The position numbers and the translations under genes were made by a program. DNA of 64,000 nt from Brucella tritici (GTDB taxonomy: Bacteria > Pseudomonadota > Alphaproteobacteria > Rhizobiales > Rhizobiaceae). Shown here piece by piece: positions 10,234 to 19,203 of the stretch. Position 1 is the first letter of the stretch. Every line of letters begins with the position of its first letter. The stretch covers positions 330,820 through 394,819 of the forward strand of contig NZ_WBWA01000002.1 of the NCBI RefSeq assembly GCF_008932295.1, given 5' to 3'. A model generated the notes under the pieces. The model did no database searches and was not told the origin of the DNA. It saw only the letters and a list, made by a program, of their open reading frames with translations.

Positions 10234-10977
10234 TTATTGGGAATAATCAAATGCGTAGCCTGTCGTATGTACTGTACGTATCATATTTTTACCGGTCAGT
10301 TTCCGCAGTCGACGCCGCAGATTGCCGACGTGAACGTCTACGGTGCGGGGTTGGACATAATGATGCGGTGGCCAGCCCATTTTTATAATCTGTTCTCGCT
10401 TCATCACCTGACCGGGCGCATCGACAAATCCTTGCAGAATGCGGAATTCGATCGGGGGTAGCTGTACTTCAACTTCTCCGTGTCTCAGTGTTCTTTCCTC
10501 AGGGCTCATGTCCAGGTTACCAAAGGTATTCTTACGAGGAGGTAATGTTGATGAGGTTGTGTTTGTCGAGACAGGCCGCCGATCTTGCAAGAAGGATAAA
10601 ACTCGTTCGGGAGTGAATGGATGCGGAAAGCACTCGTCAAATCCAGACTTCAAAAAATCTAGGAAAGTCAGCTCGTTGCATGGATGAAGCAGGGCGACAA
10701 GAATTATCGATTCGGTCATGGAATTACGTTTAATTGAGGCGCAAAGTTCAAAAATCGGATCTGTGTTTTCACTTGTGTCAAATAATATAGCGTATGGAAT
10801 CGTCTCAAGGGACAAATCTGTGGAGAAGGGGAGTTGCAACAGGTTTGGGTTGTACCCCGCGACGCTGAGAATATGCCCCAATATAAGGTATGTTTGGGGA
10901 TCCTGTGTGCAGATTGATACGTTAATATTCAAGGCAGGGGTCTCCGTCGGAATGAATGTTGCGTCAAAAAGATACAC
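10234..10977 (-). CDS. OmpR/PhoB-type regulator with degenerate receiver domain
   Basis: This 247-residue transcription regulator has an N-terminal receiver-like domain (about 15-130) and a C-terminal OmpR winged helix (about 150-245; PPIEFRILQGFVDAPGQVM, RTVDVHVGNLRRRLRKLTG, IRTVHTTGYAFDYSQ). The receiver keeps an Asp in AILFDTSE but lacks the N-terminal acidic pair, and the conserved Lys before PF is His (FPHPFTPERV). It probably does not respond to normal phosphorylation. A GTG start at 10977 is used; a TTG at 10932 preceded by GGAG is an alternative. It appears paralogous to the regulator at 21710 (compare QTYLILGHILSVAGY with QLFLMLRHLLSVEGF). It lies just upstream of the alpha-oxoamine synthase gene and may control it. 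Confidence 0.85.
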   Translation of the reverse strand: MYLFDATFIPTETPALNINVSICTQDPQTYLILGHILSVAGYNPNLLQLPFSTDLSLETIPYAILFDTSENTDPIFELCASIKRNSMTESIILVALLHPCNELTFLDFLKSGFDECFPHPFTPERVLSFLQDRRPVSTNTTSSTLPPRKNTFGNLDMSPEERTLRHGEVEVQLPPIEFRILQGFVDAPGQVMKREQIIKMGWPPHHYVQPRTVDVHVGNLRRRLRKLTGKNMIRTVHTTGYAFDYSQ

Positions 10978-11441
10978 TCAATGGAGTAATTTTAATAAAA
11001 AAATCATAAGCGTCAATAAATATCATTTTTAGAATATGATTACTTGGTATGAAAGCAAAATATGTGATATCAAAAAAATATTGGGTGTGGGTAGCTAACA
11101 TTGTAGCCTGAATATCTCGAGGAAGCCTGCTTCTGGGTATCCGTGGATGAAGCTCGAGATGCGCAAAGTAAACGGAAAATCGGGCTCTGCCGAGTTCATC
11201 CGATGCTTTGCATTTGTGCGGGGAACATCGGCGGCAACTTTGTTGATCGAGTTTGGATACCATCCGACGACAGCGAGCAGGTGGGCTGATACAGGCTGGT
11301 GGACCAATTTTTTTATGGCTTGTAAATTGAAACGCCCTGATCGGTTCGTTCGTCAATTGTTTATCCTGAGCGGCCCACCTCGCGCCTGGAAATGGAAACT
11401 GTGATAACATTTTAAGCACCCAAACCAGTGCCCTACTATTT
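10978..11441. other. AT-rich gap between the regulator and the IS256 element
   Basis: No supported gene. The first ~120 bases are very AT-rich and should hold the promoter of the leftward regulator. The rest has only short frames of unlikely composition and may be remnant DNA. Confidence 0.45.
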
Positions 11442-12802
11442 GATCGTGTCCCAGGGCGTGGTGTAGCAGGGCAGCGGTGGTCACCAGTGTTTTCCGGTAG
11501 GGTCGGGTTGTTCAAGACCAACCTGAAGGATACCACCGATGACCGACGACATGATGAACCTGCGCTCACTCGTTGAGAAGAGCGCCGACGCCGATCTGCT
11601 GCGCGAGATGATCGGCTTCGCTGCCGAGAAGTTGATGATGCTGGAGGTCGGCACGAAGACCGGCGCGGGCTATGGCGAGAAGAATGGCTTCCGGCTTGCC
11701 CAGCGCAACGGCTATCGCGACCGGGACTGGGAGACACGGGCGGGGACCGTAGAACTGCGCATTCCGAAGCTGCGCACCGGCAGTTATTTCCCGAGCTTCC
11801 TTGAGCCGCGCCGCATGGCGGAGAAGGCCCTGACGGCGGTGATTCAGGAAGCCTATATCCAGGGTGTCTCGACCCGCTCCGTCGATGACCTGGTCAAGGC
11901 CATGGGCATGAGCGGCATCTCCAAGAGCCAGGTGTCTCGGCTCTGCGAGGAGATCGACGAGAAGGTGAAGGCCTTTCTCGAGAGGCCCATCGAAGGTGAA
12001 TGGCCCTACATCTGGATCGACGCCACTTACCTGAAAGTCCGACGCGGCGGTCGTATTGTCTCTGTCGCAGTCATCATCGCGGTGGCCGTGAACACAGACG
12101 GTCGACGCGAGGTGCTCGGCATGGAGATCGGCACATCCGAGGCCGAGGCGATCTGGACTGAGTTTCTTCGAAAGCTGACCAGACGGGGCCTGCGCGGCGT
12201 CAAGCTCGTCGTCTCCGACGCTCATGAAGGCATAAAAGCCGCCGTCTCCAAGGTTCTCTCGGCCACCTGGCAGCGCTGCAGGGTCCACTTCATGCGCAAT
12301 GCCTTGGCCCATGCCGGAAAGAGCGGACGGCGTGTCGTGTCCGCCTTCATCGCCACCGCATTCGCCCAGGACACGCCAGAGGCCGCCAGCCAGCAATGGC
12401 GCAACGTCGCCGATCAGATCAGGCCGAAGGTGCCAAAGCTTGCAACTCTCATGGACAGCGCCGAGCAGGACGTGCTCGCCTACATGACCTTTCCCAGGCA
12501 GCACTGGACCAAGCTTCACAGCACAAACCCCATCGAACGTCTCAACGGTGAGATCAAACGACGCACAGAGGTCGTCGGCATCTTTCCCAACGATGACGCA
12601 ATCGTCAGACTCGTCGGGGCGTTGCTGCTCGAACAAAATGACGAGTGGGCCGTCCAGCGGTCCCGCTACATGACACTTGAGACAATCGCCACGATGAGCG
12701 ATGATCCGCTCATCAGCCTGCCAGCGGCAAGCTGACACGTTCCCGGCTCTGTCCGGAAGGCACGGCGAGCGCCGAAGCTACACCACCTCTTGGGACACGA
12801 TC
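11442..12802 (+). mobile_element. Complete IS256-family insertion sequence
   Basis: Imperfect terminal inverted repeats start GATCGTGTCCCA and contain GTGGTGTAGC on both sides (left 11442-11467, right 12777-12802). The flanks share CTATTT (11436-11441 and 12805-12810), six of the eight bases expected for the IS256 duplication. The transposase is intact. The element separates the oxoamine synthase/regulator pair from the ABC transporter operon. Confidence 0.85.
11539..12735 (+). CDS. IS256-family (Mutator-type) transposase
   Basis: This 398-residue DDE transposase is the usual length for the family. Catalytic acidic residues are visible in [14 protein letters not shown] near residue 158, in [15 protein letters not shown] near 227, and in [15 protein letters not shown] near 333 (Glu). 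The zinc-like C/H pair in [15 protein letters not shown] is also present. It reads from an ATG 97 bases inside the left inverted repeat. Confidence 0.95.
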   Translation: MTDDMMNLRSLVEKSADADLLREMIGFAAEKLMMLEVGTKTGAGYGEKNGFRLAQRNGYRDRDWETRAGTVELRIPKLRTGSYFPSFLEPRRMAEKALTAVIQEAYIQGVSTRSVDDLVKAMGMSGISKSQVSRLCEEIDEKVKAFLERPIEGEWPYIWIDATYLKVRRGGRIVSVAVIIAVAVNTDGRREVLGMEIGTSEAEAIWTEFLRKLTRRGLRGVKLVVSDAHEGIKAAVSKVLSATWQRCRVHFMRNALAHAGKSGRRVVSAFIATAFAQDTPEAASQQWRNVADQIRPKVPKLATLMDSAEQDVLAYMTFPRQHWTKLHSTNPIERLNGEIKRRTEVVGIFPNDDAIVRLVGALLLEQNDEWAVQRSRYMTLETIATMSDDPLISLPAAS

Positions 12803-12891
12803 GCCTATTTTCTTTTCGTCTTATTGGTTTTGTCATCGAGACAAGAAACAACGAGAGCGTGCGATTTTTTGGGTGCTTATTATTGTGAATT

Positions 12892-13965
12892 TCACCCCCG
12901 AACCCACAGATTCCATTTTTGCAGTAACATTCTGGCATTCTCGTTTATCCATTTAGCATCAGGAATGACGACGCTGTCTTGCACCTGTTCGGCCGTCGGC
13001 ATGAAGCGCTTTGTTTCGGCGGACATCATAGCGATCGCTTCTGTACTTGGTGGTGTACAGGCCAAGACATCGCAAGCTTTTGCCTGGGCGATCGGATTGT
13101 CGAGCCAAAAAGCTATCAGTTTGAGTGCATTTTCACGATTGGGGGCTCCTTTAATGAGGGCAATGCGATCGCCTACAAGAAAAGATGCGTCATAAGACCA
13201 GCCGATAGGAAGACCTTCAATTTGCATAGCCCTCGCACGGGTAAGCCAAATCTGTCCCAATGCATATTCATTATTGCGGAAACCTTGAACACTTTGGTCG
13301 CCGCTTTTCCACCACAACGAAACTGAGGGACGAATTTCATCTAGTTTTTTGAATGCCCGCTCGACGTCAAGGGGAAAAAGTTCGTCCCGTTTTACACCGT
13401 CAGCAAGCAGCGCAGCAGCCAATACACGCCAGGGATCGTCAAAATTCGGGAACGCCCGGCCTCCGGGAAACTCGGCAGTATTCCACATATCCGCCCATGT
13501 CTGCGGTTCCCGTTGGCCTTCCTTTTCTTTCCGGTAGACGAGCAACGTTGCGGTCGACTGGAGCAAAGCACCGCCCGGCGCACACGCATTCTCGGGCAAA
13601 TCAGGCCGGTCAGCGAATGCTTTACAAAACTCGCTCAGATCTTCGGTTACAAGTCGATGAGCCTCGGATTCCGACTGGATTTCTCCATCAAGATAAAGAT
13701 CCCAGGAAACGTTTCCGGCCTTGACCATTGCTGAGGCCTTAGCGCGCATTTCTGAATTGGTGGCGGAGACAATTTTTACGCGAATCCCCGTCTGTTTGGT
13801 AAACGGATCGAACCAGGCTTCCTTCAAAGCGCGATCATAAGCGCCTCCTGTTGATGCGATGATAACATCGCTTGCGTGAGCGATGTCGGCATATAAGGCC
13901 GCCCCCAGGGTCACCGCCAAAACCAACGAATTGCGAGCAATATCTTTAACGCTTTGATATTTCAT
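12892..13965 (-). CDS. ABC transporter substrate-binding protein, spermidine/putrescine (PotD) type
   Basis: This periplasmic solute-binding protein of ~357 residues has a signal peptide (residues 1-30, hydrophobic NSLVLAVTLGAALYADIAHA). Mature features are IIASTGGAYDRALKEAWFDPF and later WDLYLDGEI and GQIWLTRARAMQIEGLPIGW, typical of SBP_bac_8/PotD-like binders of polyamines or small organic cations. The start at 13965 is preceded by GGGGA. It is the last gene of a four-gene leftward operon (ATPase, permease, permease, binder). The ligand cannot be read from sequence. The divergent GntR/aminotransferase genes suggest an amino-bearing compound that is imported and then transaminated. Confidence 0.88.
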   Translation of the reverse strand: MKYQSVKDIARNSLVLAVTLGAALYADIAHASDVIIASTGGAYDRALKEAWFDPFTKQTGIRVKIVSATNSEMRAKASAMVKAGNVSWDLYLDGEIQSESEAHRLVTEDLSEFCKAFADRPDLPENACAPGGALLQSTATLLVYRKEKEGQREPQTWADMWNTAEFPGGRAFPNFDDPWRVLAAALLADGVKRDELFPLDVERAFKKLDEIRPSVSLWWKSGDQSVQGFRNNEYALGQIWLTRARAMQIEGLPIGWSYDASFLVGDRIALIKGAPNRENALKLIAFWLDNPIAQAKACDVLACTPPSTEAIAMMSAETKRFMPTAEQVQDSVVIPDAKWINENARMLLQKWNLWVRG

Positions 13966-13982
13966 GATGATTTCCCCACTTC

Positions 13983-14852
13983 TCAGTGTTGCTTGGATCG
14001 TGAAAGCACGAAGGAAAGTGCAATCAGGCACATTGACACCAAAACGATGACCGTCGAGGCGGCTGCGATGGTTGGTGTCAGATTGAAATCAATGTCTTCG
14101 AATATTTTTCTACCGATCGTCTTGCCGTTGATATCCGAAATGAAGAACGCCACCGTGGCTTCATCGAAAGAGGCCAGAAAGGCGAATACAAATCCAGAGC
14201 CGATACCTGGGGCGATAATGGGCAGAGTTACATGGAAGAACGCCCTGCCTCGTCCCGCACCGCAATTGAGAGCCGCAAGTTCTAATGCTGGATCGAAGCG
14301 CTGCAACGCAGCGACAACAGTAATCATTACGAATGGAACCGACAAAACTGTATGGCTGAGGAGAAAGCCCGAAAAGGTTCCCGTCAGTTGATGCGGTGCA
14401 AAAACCAGGTAGAGGGCGACACCCAGAACAATATGCGGAACAATCATCGGGCCGATCGTCAGTACCTGGAACACCCCTTTGAAGGGGAGCTCACCTCTAA
14501 CGAAAGCGAGGGCTGCCATGGTTCCCACAACGGTGGAAGTTAGGGCTGTCGCCAAGGCTATTTTCAGGCTGAACCATGTTGACGCCATCCAGTCAGCATC
14601 GCTGAAATATGCAGCGTACCATCTCAACGACAAACCCTGCGGCGGGAATTGCAGATAATCTGTCCGGCTGAACGACATTGGAATGATGATTAAGGTGGGT
14701 AGAATGAGAAATAACAATATGACGCCCACGAAGAAGGTTGCGAGCAGTTTCCAGGCGACATTGCCCATGCGCCTTCCTGTCAGTGGCATCCTTGAAATCC
14801 TGATTTCTGGCTTCGAGCCGATTGTAGAGAATTGATCAATGGACACTGCCAA
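13983..14852 (-). CDS. ABC transporter permease, PotC type
   Basis: This inner-membrane permease of 289 residues has about six transmembrane helices. The EAA loop that docks the ATPase is seen as ELAALNCGAGRGRAFFHVTL near residue 190. A TTG start at 14852 overlaps the end of the upstream permease by 17 bases, indicating translational coupling; a GTG at 14846 is an alternative. It pairs with the PotB-type permease. Confidence 0.87.
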   Translation of the reverse strand: MAVSIDQFSTIGSKPEIRISRMPLTGRRMGNVAWKLLATFFVGVILLFLILPTLIIIPMSFSRTDYLQFPPQGLSLRWYAAYFSDADWMASTWFSLKIALATALTSTVVGTMAALAFVRGELPFKGVFQVLTIGPMIVPHIVLGVALYLVFAPHQLTGTFSGFLLSHTVLSVPFVMITVVAALQRFDPALELAALNCGAGRGRAFFHVTLPIIAPGIGSGFVFAFLASFDEATVAFFISDINGKTIGRKIFEDIDFNLTPTIAAASTVIVLVSMCLIALSFVLSRSKQH

Positions 14853-15714
14853 ACCCCTTGTTGAGTGCTAATACTCGTCGGAAGCACGCGACAAAGATAA
14901 TCGTCATGCAAAGCAGTACGGTTGAAAGGGCAGCTGCGAATGGCCAATCGAGCGTCACAGTGGTTTCTTGTCCAATAAGCGTTGCCATCAACATGGAATC
15001 CGGCCCTCCGACCAAAGCGGGTGTTATGTAAAAGCCAAGCGATAAAACGAAGCACAGTGTGGCGCCGGCAAATATCCCGGGAAGGCACAAAGGAAATGTG
15101 ACGATGAAGAAAGCCTTCCAAGGATTTGCGCCTAGGTTTAGAGCAGCCCGATCAAGGTCCTTGGGTATAGCTTTGAGCGCAGCATAGATGGGCAGTACAA
15201 CGAAAGGCATGAGAACATGTGCCATCGCCAGTGTAACCGCGCCTTGCGTGTAAAGAAGCTTGAGAGGTTGGTCAGTTAAACCGGCGGCGCTGAGAAATCC
15301 GTTCACGATCCCATTCCGCTGCAACAGGACAATCCAGGCATAGGAGCGAACAAGAACCGAAGTCCAGAGCGGAATGAAGACGCAAATCGCCGCTATAATC
15401 CCTGCAAGCTTTCCTGCTCTTGCCATGACCAGGGCGACAGGAAAGCCGAGCACGCAGCCAATGGCGGTTACAGCGACCGCAACGCCAACCGTGGAAGCCA
15501 GGACATCGAGATAAAGACGCCCCTCCATGATGCGTGCATAGCTTATCGCATCGTCTGAAAAACTCAGAACAATAAGCTTGCCTATCGGATACAAAAAGCC
15601 GAATGCCAACAGGGATAGCAAAGGCAGAACCAGCAACCATGACATTAATGGAGGGTACTTGCGTGCGGATTTTCCGTTTAAAAATGCACCAAAGTTCGAA
15701 GGTGAAGAAATCAT
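14836..15714 (-). CDS. ABC transporter permease, PotB type
   Basis: This 292-residue membrane protein has an N-terminal helix (LLVLPLLSLLAFGFLYPIGK) and the EAA motif RAALNLGANPWKAFFIVTFP near residue 195. It forms the channel with the PotC-type protein. Its ATG overlaps the ATPase stop in ATGA (15711-15714), placing it second in the operon. Confidence 0.88.
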   Translation of the reverse strand: MISSPSNFGAFLNGKSARKYPPLMSWLLVLPLLSLLAFGFLYPIGKLIVLSFSDDAISYARIMEGRLYLDVLASTVGVAVAVTAIGCVLGFPVALVMARAGKLAGIIAAICVFIPLWTSVLVRSYAWIVLLQRNGIVNGFLSAAGLTDQPLKLLYTQGAVTLAMAHVLMPFVVLPIYAALKAIPKDLDRAALNLGANPWKAFFIVTFPLCLPGIFAGATLCFVLSLGFYITPALVGGPDSMLMATLIGQETTVTLDWPFAAALSTVLLCMTIIFVACFRRVLALNKGFGSVH

Positions 15715-16826
15715 GCTGCCAGCCTCTTCTCAAGGTCGAAAGTAAGAAGTGTGAGGGCGTCGAAATTCACTCCAACACGGCTATTCCTTCCGGGCACTGG
15801 CGAAGATGCCGCCGCAGGTAACTGAACACGCAGTTCGATATCTGGAAAAGCTTCAAGCCGGACCAGGACAACCGTGCTTGAACCGATGAAGACGGAAGCC
15901 TCGACTGTACCGGACAGCTGCCCCTTTTTAAGATCGGTAGAGATACGAATATTTTCCGGCCGCATGGCCAGCCTGATTTCGGAACCGATAGATTTTTCAG
16001 CTAGTTGGGGATGAAGTCGTGCATCGACTTCAACGACGACACCTTCTGAGATTTCCAGAATGCACTTACCGTTTTCTCGGCCGCGATAAGTTGTCGGAAT
16101 AAAATTGATAGAGCCAATAAAATCGGCAACGAATGTCCCGTTGGGTTCCCTATAAAGCTCTGACGGAGTGCCAATCTGCTGCACGCGACCGTCGTGCATT
16201 ACCACGATGCGGTCGGACATTGTCAGCGCTTCTTCCTGATCATGAGTGACATAGATGACTGTTGCTCCGAGATTCTCCTGTATGCGCTTGATCTCAAACT
16301 GCATTGCCTCTCGTAATTTCTTGTCGAGGGCACCCAGTGGCTCATCCATCAGAATGACTGGCGGAGAGAAAACTAATGCGCGAGCGACCGCCACGCGCTG
16401 CTGTTGTCCACCAGACAACTGGTTTGGATAACGATCGGCGAAGTCATCGAGACGGATCAGTTCAAGCATTTCATCGACGCGGGACTGGATATCTTTCTTC
16501 GAACCCAGTCGGCGCATTTTCAGTGGAAACGCAATGTTCTGCCGCACCGTAAGATGGGGAAACAGCGCATACTTCTGAAACACCATGCCAATATTACGTC
16601 GATTGGGTGGTAGCGCGGTTATATCGGTGCCACCAATAAGAATTCTGCCTTTCGTTGGATGTTCGAAGCCAGCGATCATGGTGAGCAGAGTCGTTTTGCC
16701 TGAACCGGATGGTCCAATTATAGAAACGAATTCGCCTGCCCGGATGTCAAGCGTAGCTTCGTGGACGGCCCAGGTTTCGCCAAATCTTTTCTGAACTGCG
16801 GCGAGCATTAATTTCTGACCGATCAA
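15711..16826 (-). CDS. ABC transporter ATP-binding protein, PotA type
   Basis: This cytoplasmic ATPase of 371 residues drives the importer. Walker A GPSGSGKTTL is near residue 38, the signature LSGGQQQRVAVARAL near 137, and Walker B PVILMDEP near 158 followed by the switch His in VIYVTHDQEEA near 197. A TOBE domain fills the C-terminus. The TTG start at 16826 is supported by a GGAGGAGG element five bases upstream; an ATG at 16808 is less well placed. It is the first gene of the leftward operon, divergent from the GntR regulator. Confidence 0.9.
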   Translation of the reverse strand: MIGQKLMLAAVQKRFGETWAVHEATLDIRAGEFVSIIGPSGSGKTTLLTMIAGFEHPTKGRILIGGTDITALPPNRRNIGMVFQKYALFPHLTVRQNIAFPLKMRRLGSKKDIQSRVDEMLELIRLDDFADRYPNQLSGGQQQRVAVARALVFSPPVILMDEPLGALDKKLREAMQFEIKRIQENLGATVIYVTHDQEEALTMSDRIVVMHDGRVQQIGTPSELYREPNGTFVADFIGSINFIPTTYRGRENGKCILEISEGVVVEVDARLHPQLAEKSIGSEIRLAMRPENIRISTDLKKGQLSGTVEASVFIGSSTVVLVRLEAFPDIELRVQLPAAASSPVPGRNSRVGVNFDALTLLTFDLEKRLAA

Positions 16827-17010
16827 ATTTTCCTCCTCCGAAAACCATGTTGAAATCTGTGCGTAGCGCCTTCAGTGCATGATGCCAGAAAGGCAAGGTG
16901 TGGGTCGCACGCAGAGGCGAACTTGATTGGCAACTGCGTGACTCCATAAGTGGGTGGTGCTAGAACCTTAAATGACGCGACAAAATCTTTACAAAAACTT
17001 TACATAGATG

Positions 17011-17026
17011 TTTTGTTGCATCAAAA
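17011..17026. promoter_or_regulatory. Near-perfect palindrome, probable GntR operator
   Basis: TTTTGTTGCATCAAAA lies 32 bases before the GntR start in the divergent promoter region. It matches the perfect palindrome at 17782-17797 at 15 of 16 positions. The two copies bracket the regulator gene and precede the two operons, as expected for a self-regulating FCD-type GntR repressor. Binding is inferred. Confidence 0.65.
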
Positions 17027-17057
17027 TTTAAATGTGTCAACAGAGATTGAGGCTTAA

Positions 17058-17750
17058 ATGAGCGCAGGGAAAGTGCAGGACATAACGAATGAGGGGCAGG
17101 CTCCGGGGCTTGGAGATGTCGCTTATCGGGAAATGAAAGAGCGCTTGATACGGGGGGAGTATAAGCCTGGTAAAAAGCTTACCGTCCGTGCCGTGGCCGA
17201 AGATCTCGGATTTAGTTCCACGCCTGCGCGGGATGCAATCAACCGTCTTGCTGGTGAGGGTGCGCTGGTCTATTCGGGACCGAAAACTGTAATCGTACCG
17301 GTCTTGAATGAAGACAGTTTGCGTGAGATTACGCTAATTCGCCTCGCTCTTGAAGGTCTAGCGGCGCAGCTGGCGGCGAACTCAGCGACCGTTGAAGATA
17401 TTGAAAGACTTCAAGATATTCAAAATTATATCAACGATGCGCTGGATCAGCGCGATTACGAGACGGCTTTACGGTATAACAAAGATTTCCATTTTCATGT
17501 TTATGGAATGGCCGGGCTGCCGCGGCTTTTGTCAATGATTGAGGGGGCCTGGCTTAGGGTTGGCCCATCTCTTTATGATCTGTACCCAGAGTTTGCCGAA
17601 GAGAAATATGGTGTGCGCAATCACCAACTGGCAATCGAGGCGCTTGAAGAAAAGGATGGCGCATCCTTGCGTGCTGCTTTCGAAAGCGACATTCGGGATG
17701 GATATCGGCGCTTGCGCCAGGCGGCGCGAGTGCGCTCCGAAACAAGATAG
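17058..17750 (+). CDS. GntR-family transcriptional regulator, FCD subfamily
   Basis: This 230-residue regulator has an N-terminal winged helix (about 20-85; KMKERLIRGEYKPG-like segment and VRAVAEDLGFSSTPARDAIN) and an all-helical FCD ligand domain (about 95-220; ITLIRLALEGLAAQLAA, HFHVYGMAG, HQLAIEALEEKD). FCD regulators usually bind carboxylate ligands and repress nearby catabolic genes. It sits between the leftward ABC operon and the rightward catabolic operon, with matching palindromes on both sides. Confidence 0.93.
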   Translation: MSAGKVQDITNEGQAPGLGDVAYREMKERLIRGEYKPGKKLTVRAVAEDLGFSSTPARDAINRLAGEGALVYSGPKTVIVPVLNEDSLREITLIRLALEGLAAQLAANSATVEDIERLQDIQNYINDALDQRDYETALRYNKDFHFHVYGMAGLPRLLSMIEGAWLRVGPSLYDLYPEFAEEKYGVRNHQLAIEALEEKDGASLRAAFESDIRDGYRRLRQAARVRSETR

Positions 17751-17781
17751 ATTTTTGTTGTATGGACTTGACCTTTCGTAT

Positions 17782-17797
17782 TTTTGTTGCAACAAAA
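17782..17797. promoter_or_regulatory. Perfect 16-bp palindrome, probable GntR operator
   Basis: TTTTGTTGCAACAAAA is exactly self-complementary. It lies 54 bases before the aminotransferase start and just after a possible -35 box TTGACC (17768-17773), so a bound repressor would cover the promoter. A related half-site, TTTTTGTTG, lies at about 17752-17760. Confidence 0.7.
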
Positions 17798-17850
17798 GTG
17801 CAAAGGTAACGCAAAAGCGTTAGCTGATGTGCGTTTAAAAGGCCTAATCA

Positions 17851-19203
17851 ATGATACCTAGTCCGAGAATAAACCGTGGCGATCCGGTGCAGAGAACGGA
17901 ATCGTCACGCCTTTACGCCCGCAGCTTGCAGGCTTTGCCGCAAGGTGTTTCACGCGCCACGATCGATATCGATCCGATACCGATCTACATTGACCGTGGT
18001 GATGGCGCCTATCTGGTTGATGTGGACGATAACCGTCTTCTGGACCTCAACAACAACTTCACCACGCTTATACACGGACACGGCTTCGAACCGGTTGCGG
18101 AAGTGGTTGCTAGGCTATTGCGTAACGGAACCTGTTTTTCCAATCCGACGGAACACGAGGTCGCACTGGCTGAATTGCTGATCTCGCGGATCCCGGCAAT
18201 GGAAAAGGTTCGCTTCGTCAACAGCGGGACCGAAGCGGTCATGTTTGCAATCAAGGCCGCTCGAGCGTTCACAGGTCGCTCTGCGATCGTTCGCTTTGAG
18301 GGAGCTTATCACGGGGGTTATGATTGGGCTGAAACGGGGCAAACCGGCACCTATCCCAATAACGGGTCCGGTCGAAACATTGCACGGCCAGGATATCATG
18401 GTGCGCCGTCCAGCCTTGGCGACGATGTGATCGTGCTCCAGTTCAATGACAAAGAGGGGATTGTTTCGAAACTCGAAGGCCACGCGCATCGGATCGCCGG
18501 TATTTTGATTGATCCGATGCCGAGCCGCGCCGGGCTATTTGGGCCAAGCCAAGGATTTATTGAAGCGCTGACAATCTTCGCGCAAGAGCATGGCATTCTG
18601 CTGATCGCCGACGAGGTGTTGAATATCCGGCAAGGTTATAGGGGGGCTTCGGACCGTTACGGTCTTAGTCCCGATCTGATAGCAACCGGCAAGATCATTG
18701 GTGGCGGGTTTCCAATTGGAGCCATCGGCGGGCGCGCAGAAGTCATGTCGGTCTTCGAAAAACGGGATGGTAAGCTGCCGGTTCCGCAAGGTGGCACGTT
18801 CTCCGCTAACCCAGTCTCCATGGCGGCAGGTCTTGCCGCTATGAATGCATTGACACCTGATTCCTTTGCACGGCTTGAGGAACTAGGAGATGCCTTGCGT
18901 TCACGTCTGGCTCAGATCGCTCAGTTGCGACAGGCACCTTATTCAATCACAGGAGCCGCTTCCCTCTTCCGCATTCATCCAAAACGTGAAGCGCCGACTG
19001 ATTATCGCTCTTCGATTACGTCGCCTGATCAAGCCCTACGCATCCGAGAGCTCACACGGCATTTCGCCCGCAATGGCGTGCTGTTGCCCTTTGGGGCCGC
19101 GGCCAGCCTATCGACTCCGATGGGCGAAACAGAAGTCGACCTTATTGCCTCGCTTTTTGATGATTTCCTTGCACAAAACCCCGTACGGGAGGACAACTCA
19201 TGA
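17851..19203 (+). CDS. Class III PLP aminotransferase (glutamate-1-semialdehyde aminomutase-like)
   Basis: This 450-residue PLP enzyme is predicted to move an amino group on an omega- or beta-amino substrate. Seen are DVDDNRLLDLNNNFTTLIHG near residue 55, the phosphate-binding NSGTEAVMFAIKAARAFTG near 125, the cofactor Asp in LLIADEVLNIRQGYRG near 250, and the Schiff-base Lys in DLIATGKIIGGGFPIGAIGG near 277. It is not hemL in context: no haem genes are nearby, and it forms a tight operon with a ThDP enzyme and an SDR. The ATPase-permease operon on the other side may supply the substrate, which is unknown. Confidence 0.85.
   Translation: MIPSPRINRGDPVQRTESSRLYARSLQALPQGVSRATIDIDPIPIYIDRGDGAYLVDVDDNRLLDLNNNFTTLIHGHGFEPVAEVVARLLRNGTCFSNPTEHEVALAELLISRIPAMEKVRFVNSGTEAVMFAIKAARAFTGRSAIVRFEGAYHGGYDWAETGQTGTYPNNGSGRNIARPGYHGAPSSLGDDVIVLQFNDKEGIVSKLEGHAHRIAGILIDPMPSRAGLFGPSQGFIEALTIFAQEHGILLIADEVLNIRQGYRGASDRYGLSPDLIATGKIIGGGFPIGAIGGRAEVMSVFEKRDGKLPVPQGGTFSANPVSMAAGLAAMNALTPDSFARLEELGDALRSRLAQIAQLRQAPYSITGAASLFRIHPKREAPTDYRSSITSPDQALRIRELTRHFARNGVLLPFGAAASLSTPMGETEVDLIASLFDDFLAQNPVREDNS

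Noticed and set aside
11147..11404. 85-codon plus-strand frame between the OmpR-like regulator and the IS256.
   Set aside because: No ribosome site, no recognisable domain, unlikely residue composition.
17851..19203. Naming the class III aminotransferase hemL.
   Set aside because: The operon holds catabolic enzymes and an importer, not haem genes; similarity to glutamate-1-semialdehyde aminomutase is shared by many class III enzymes.
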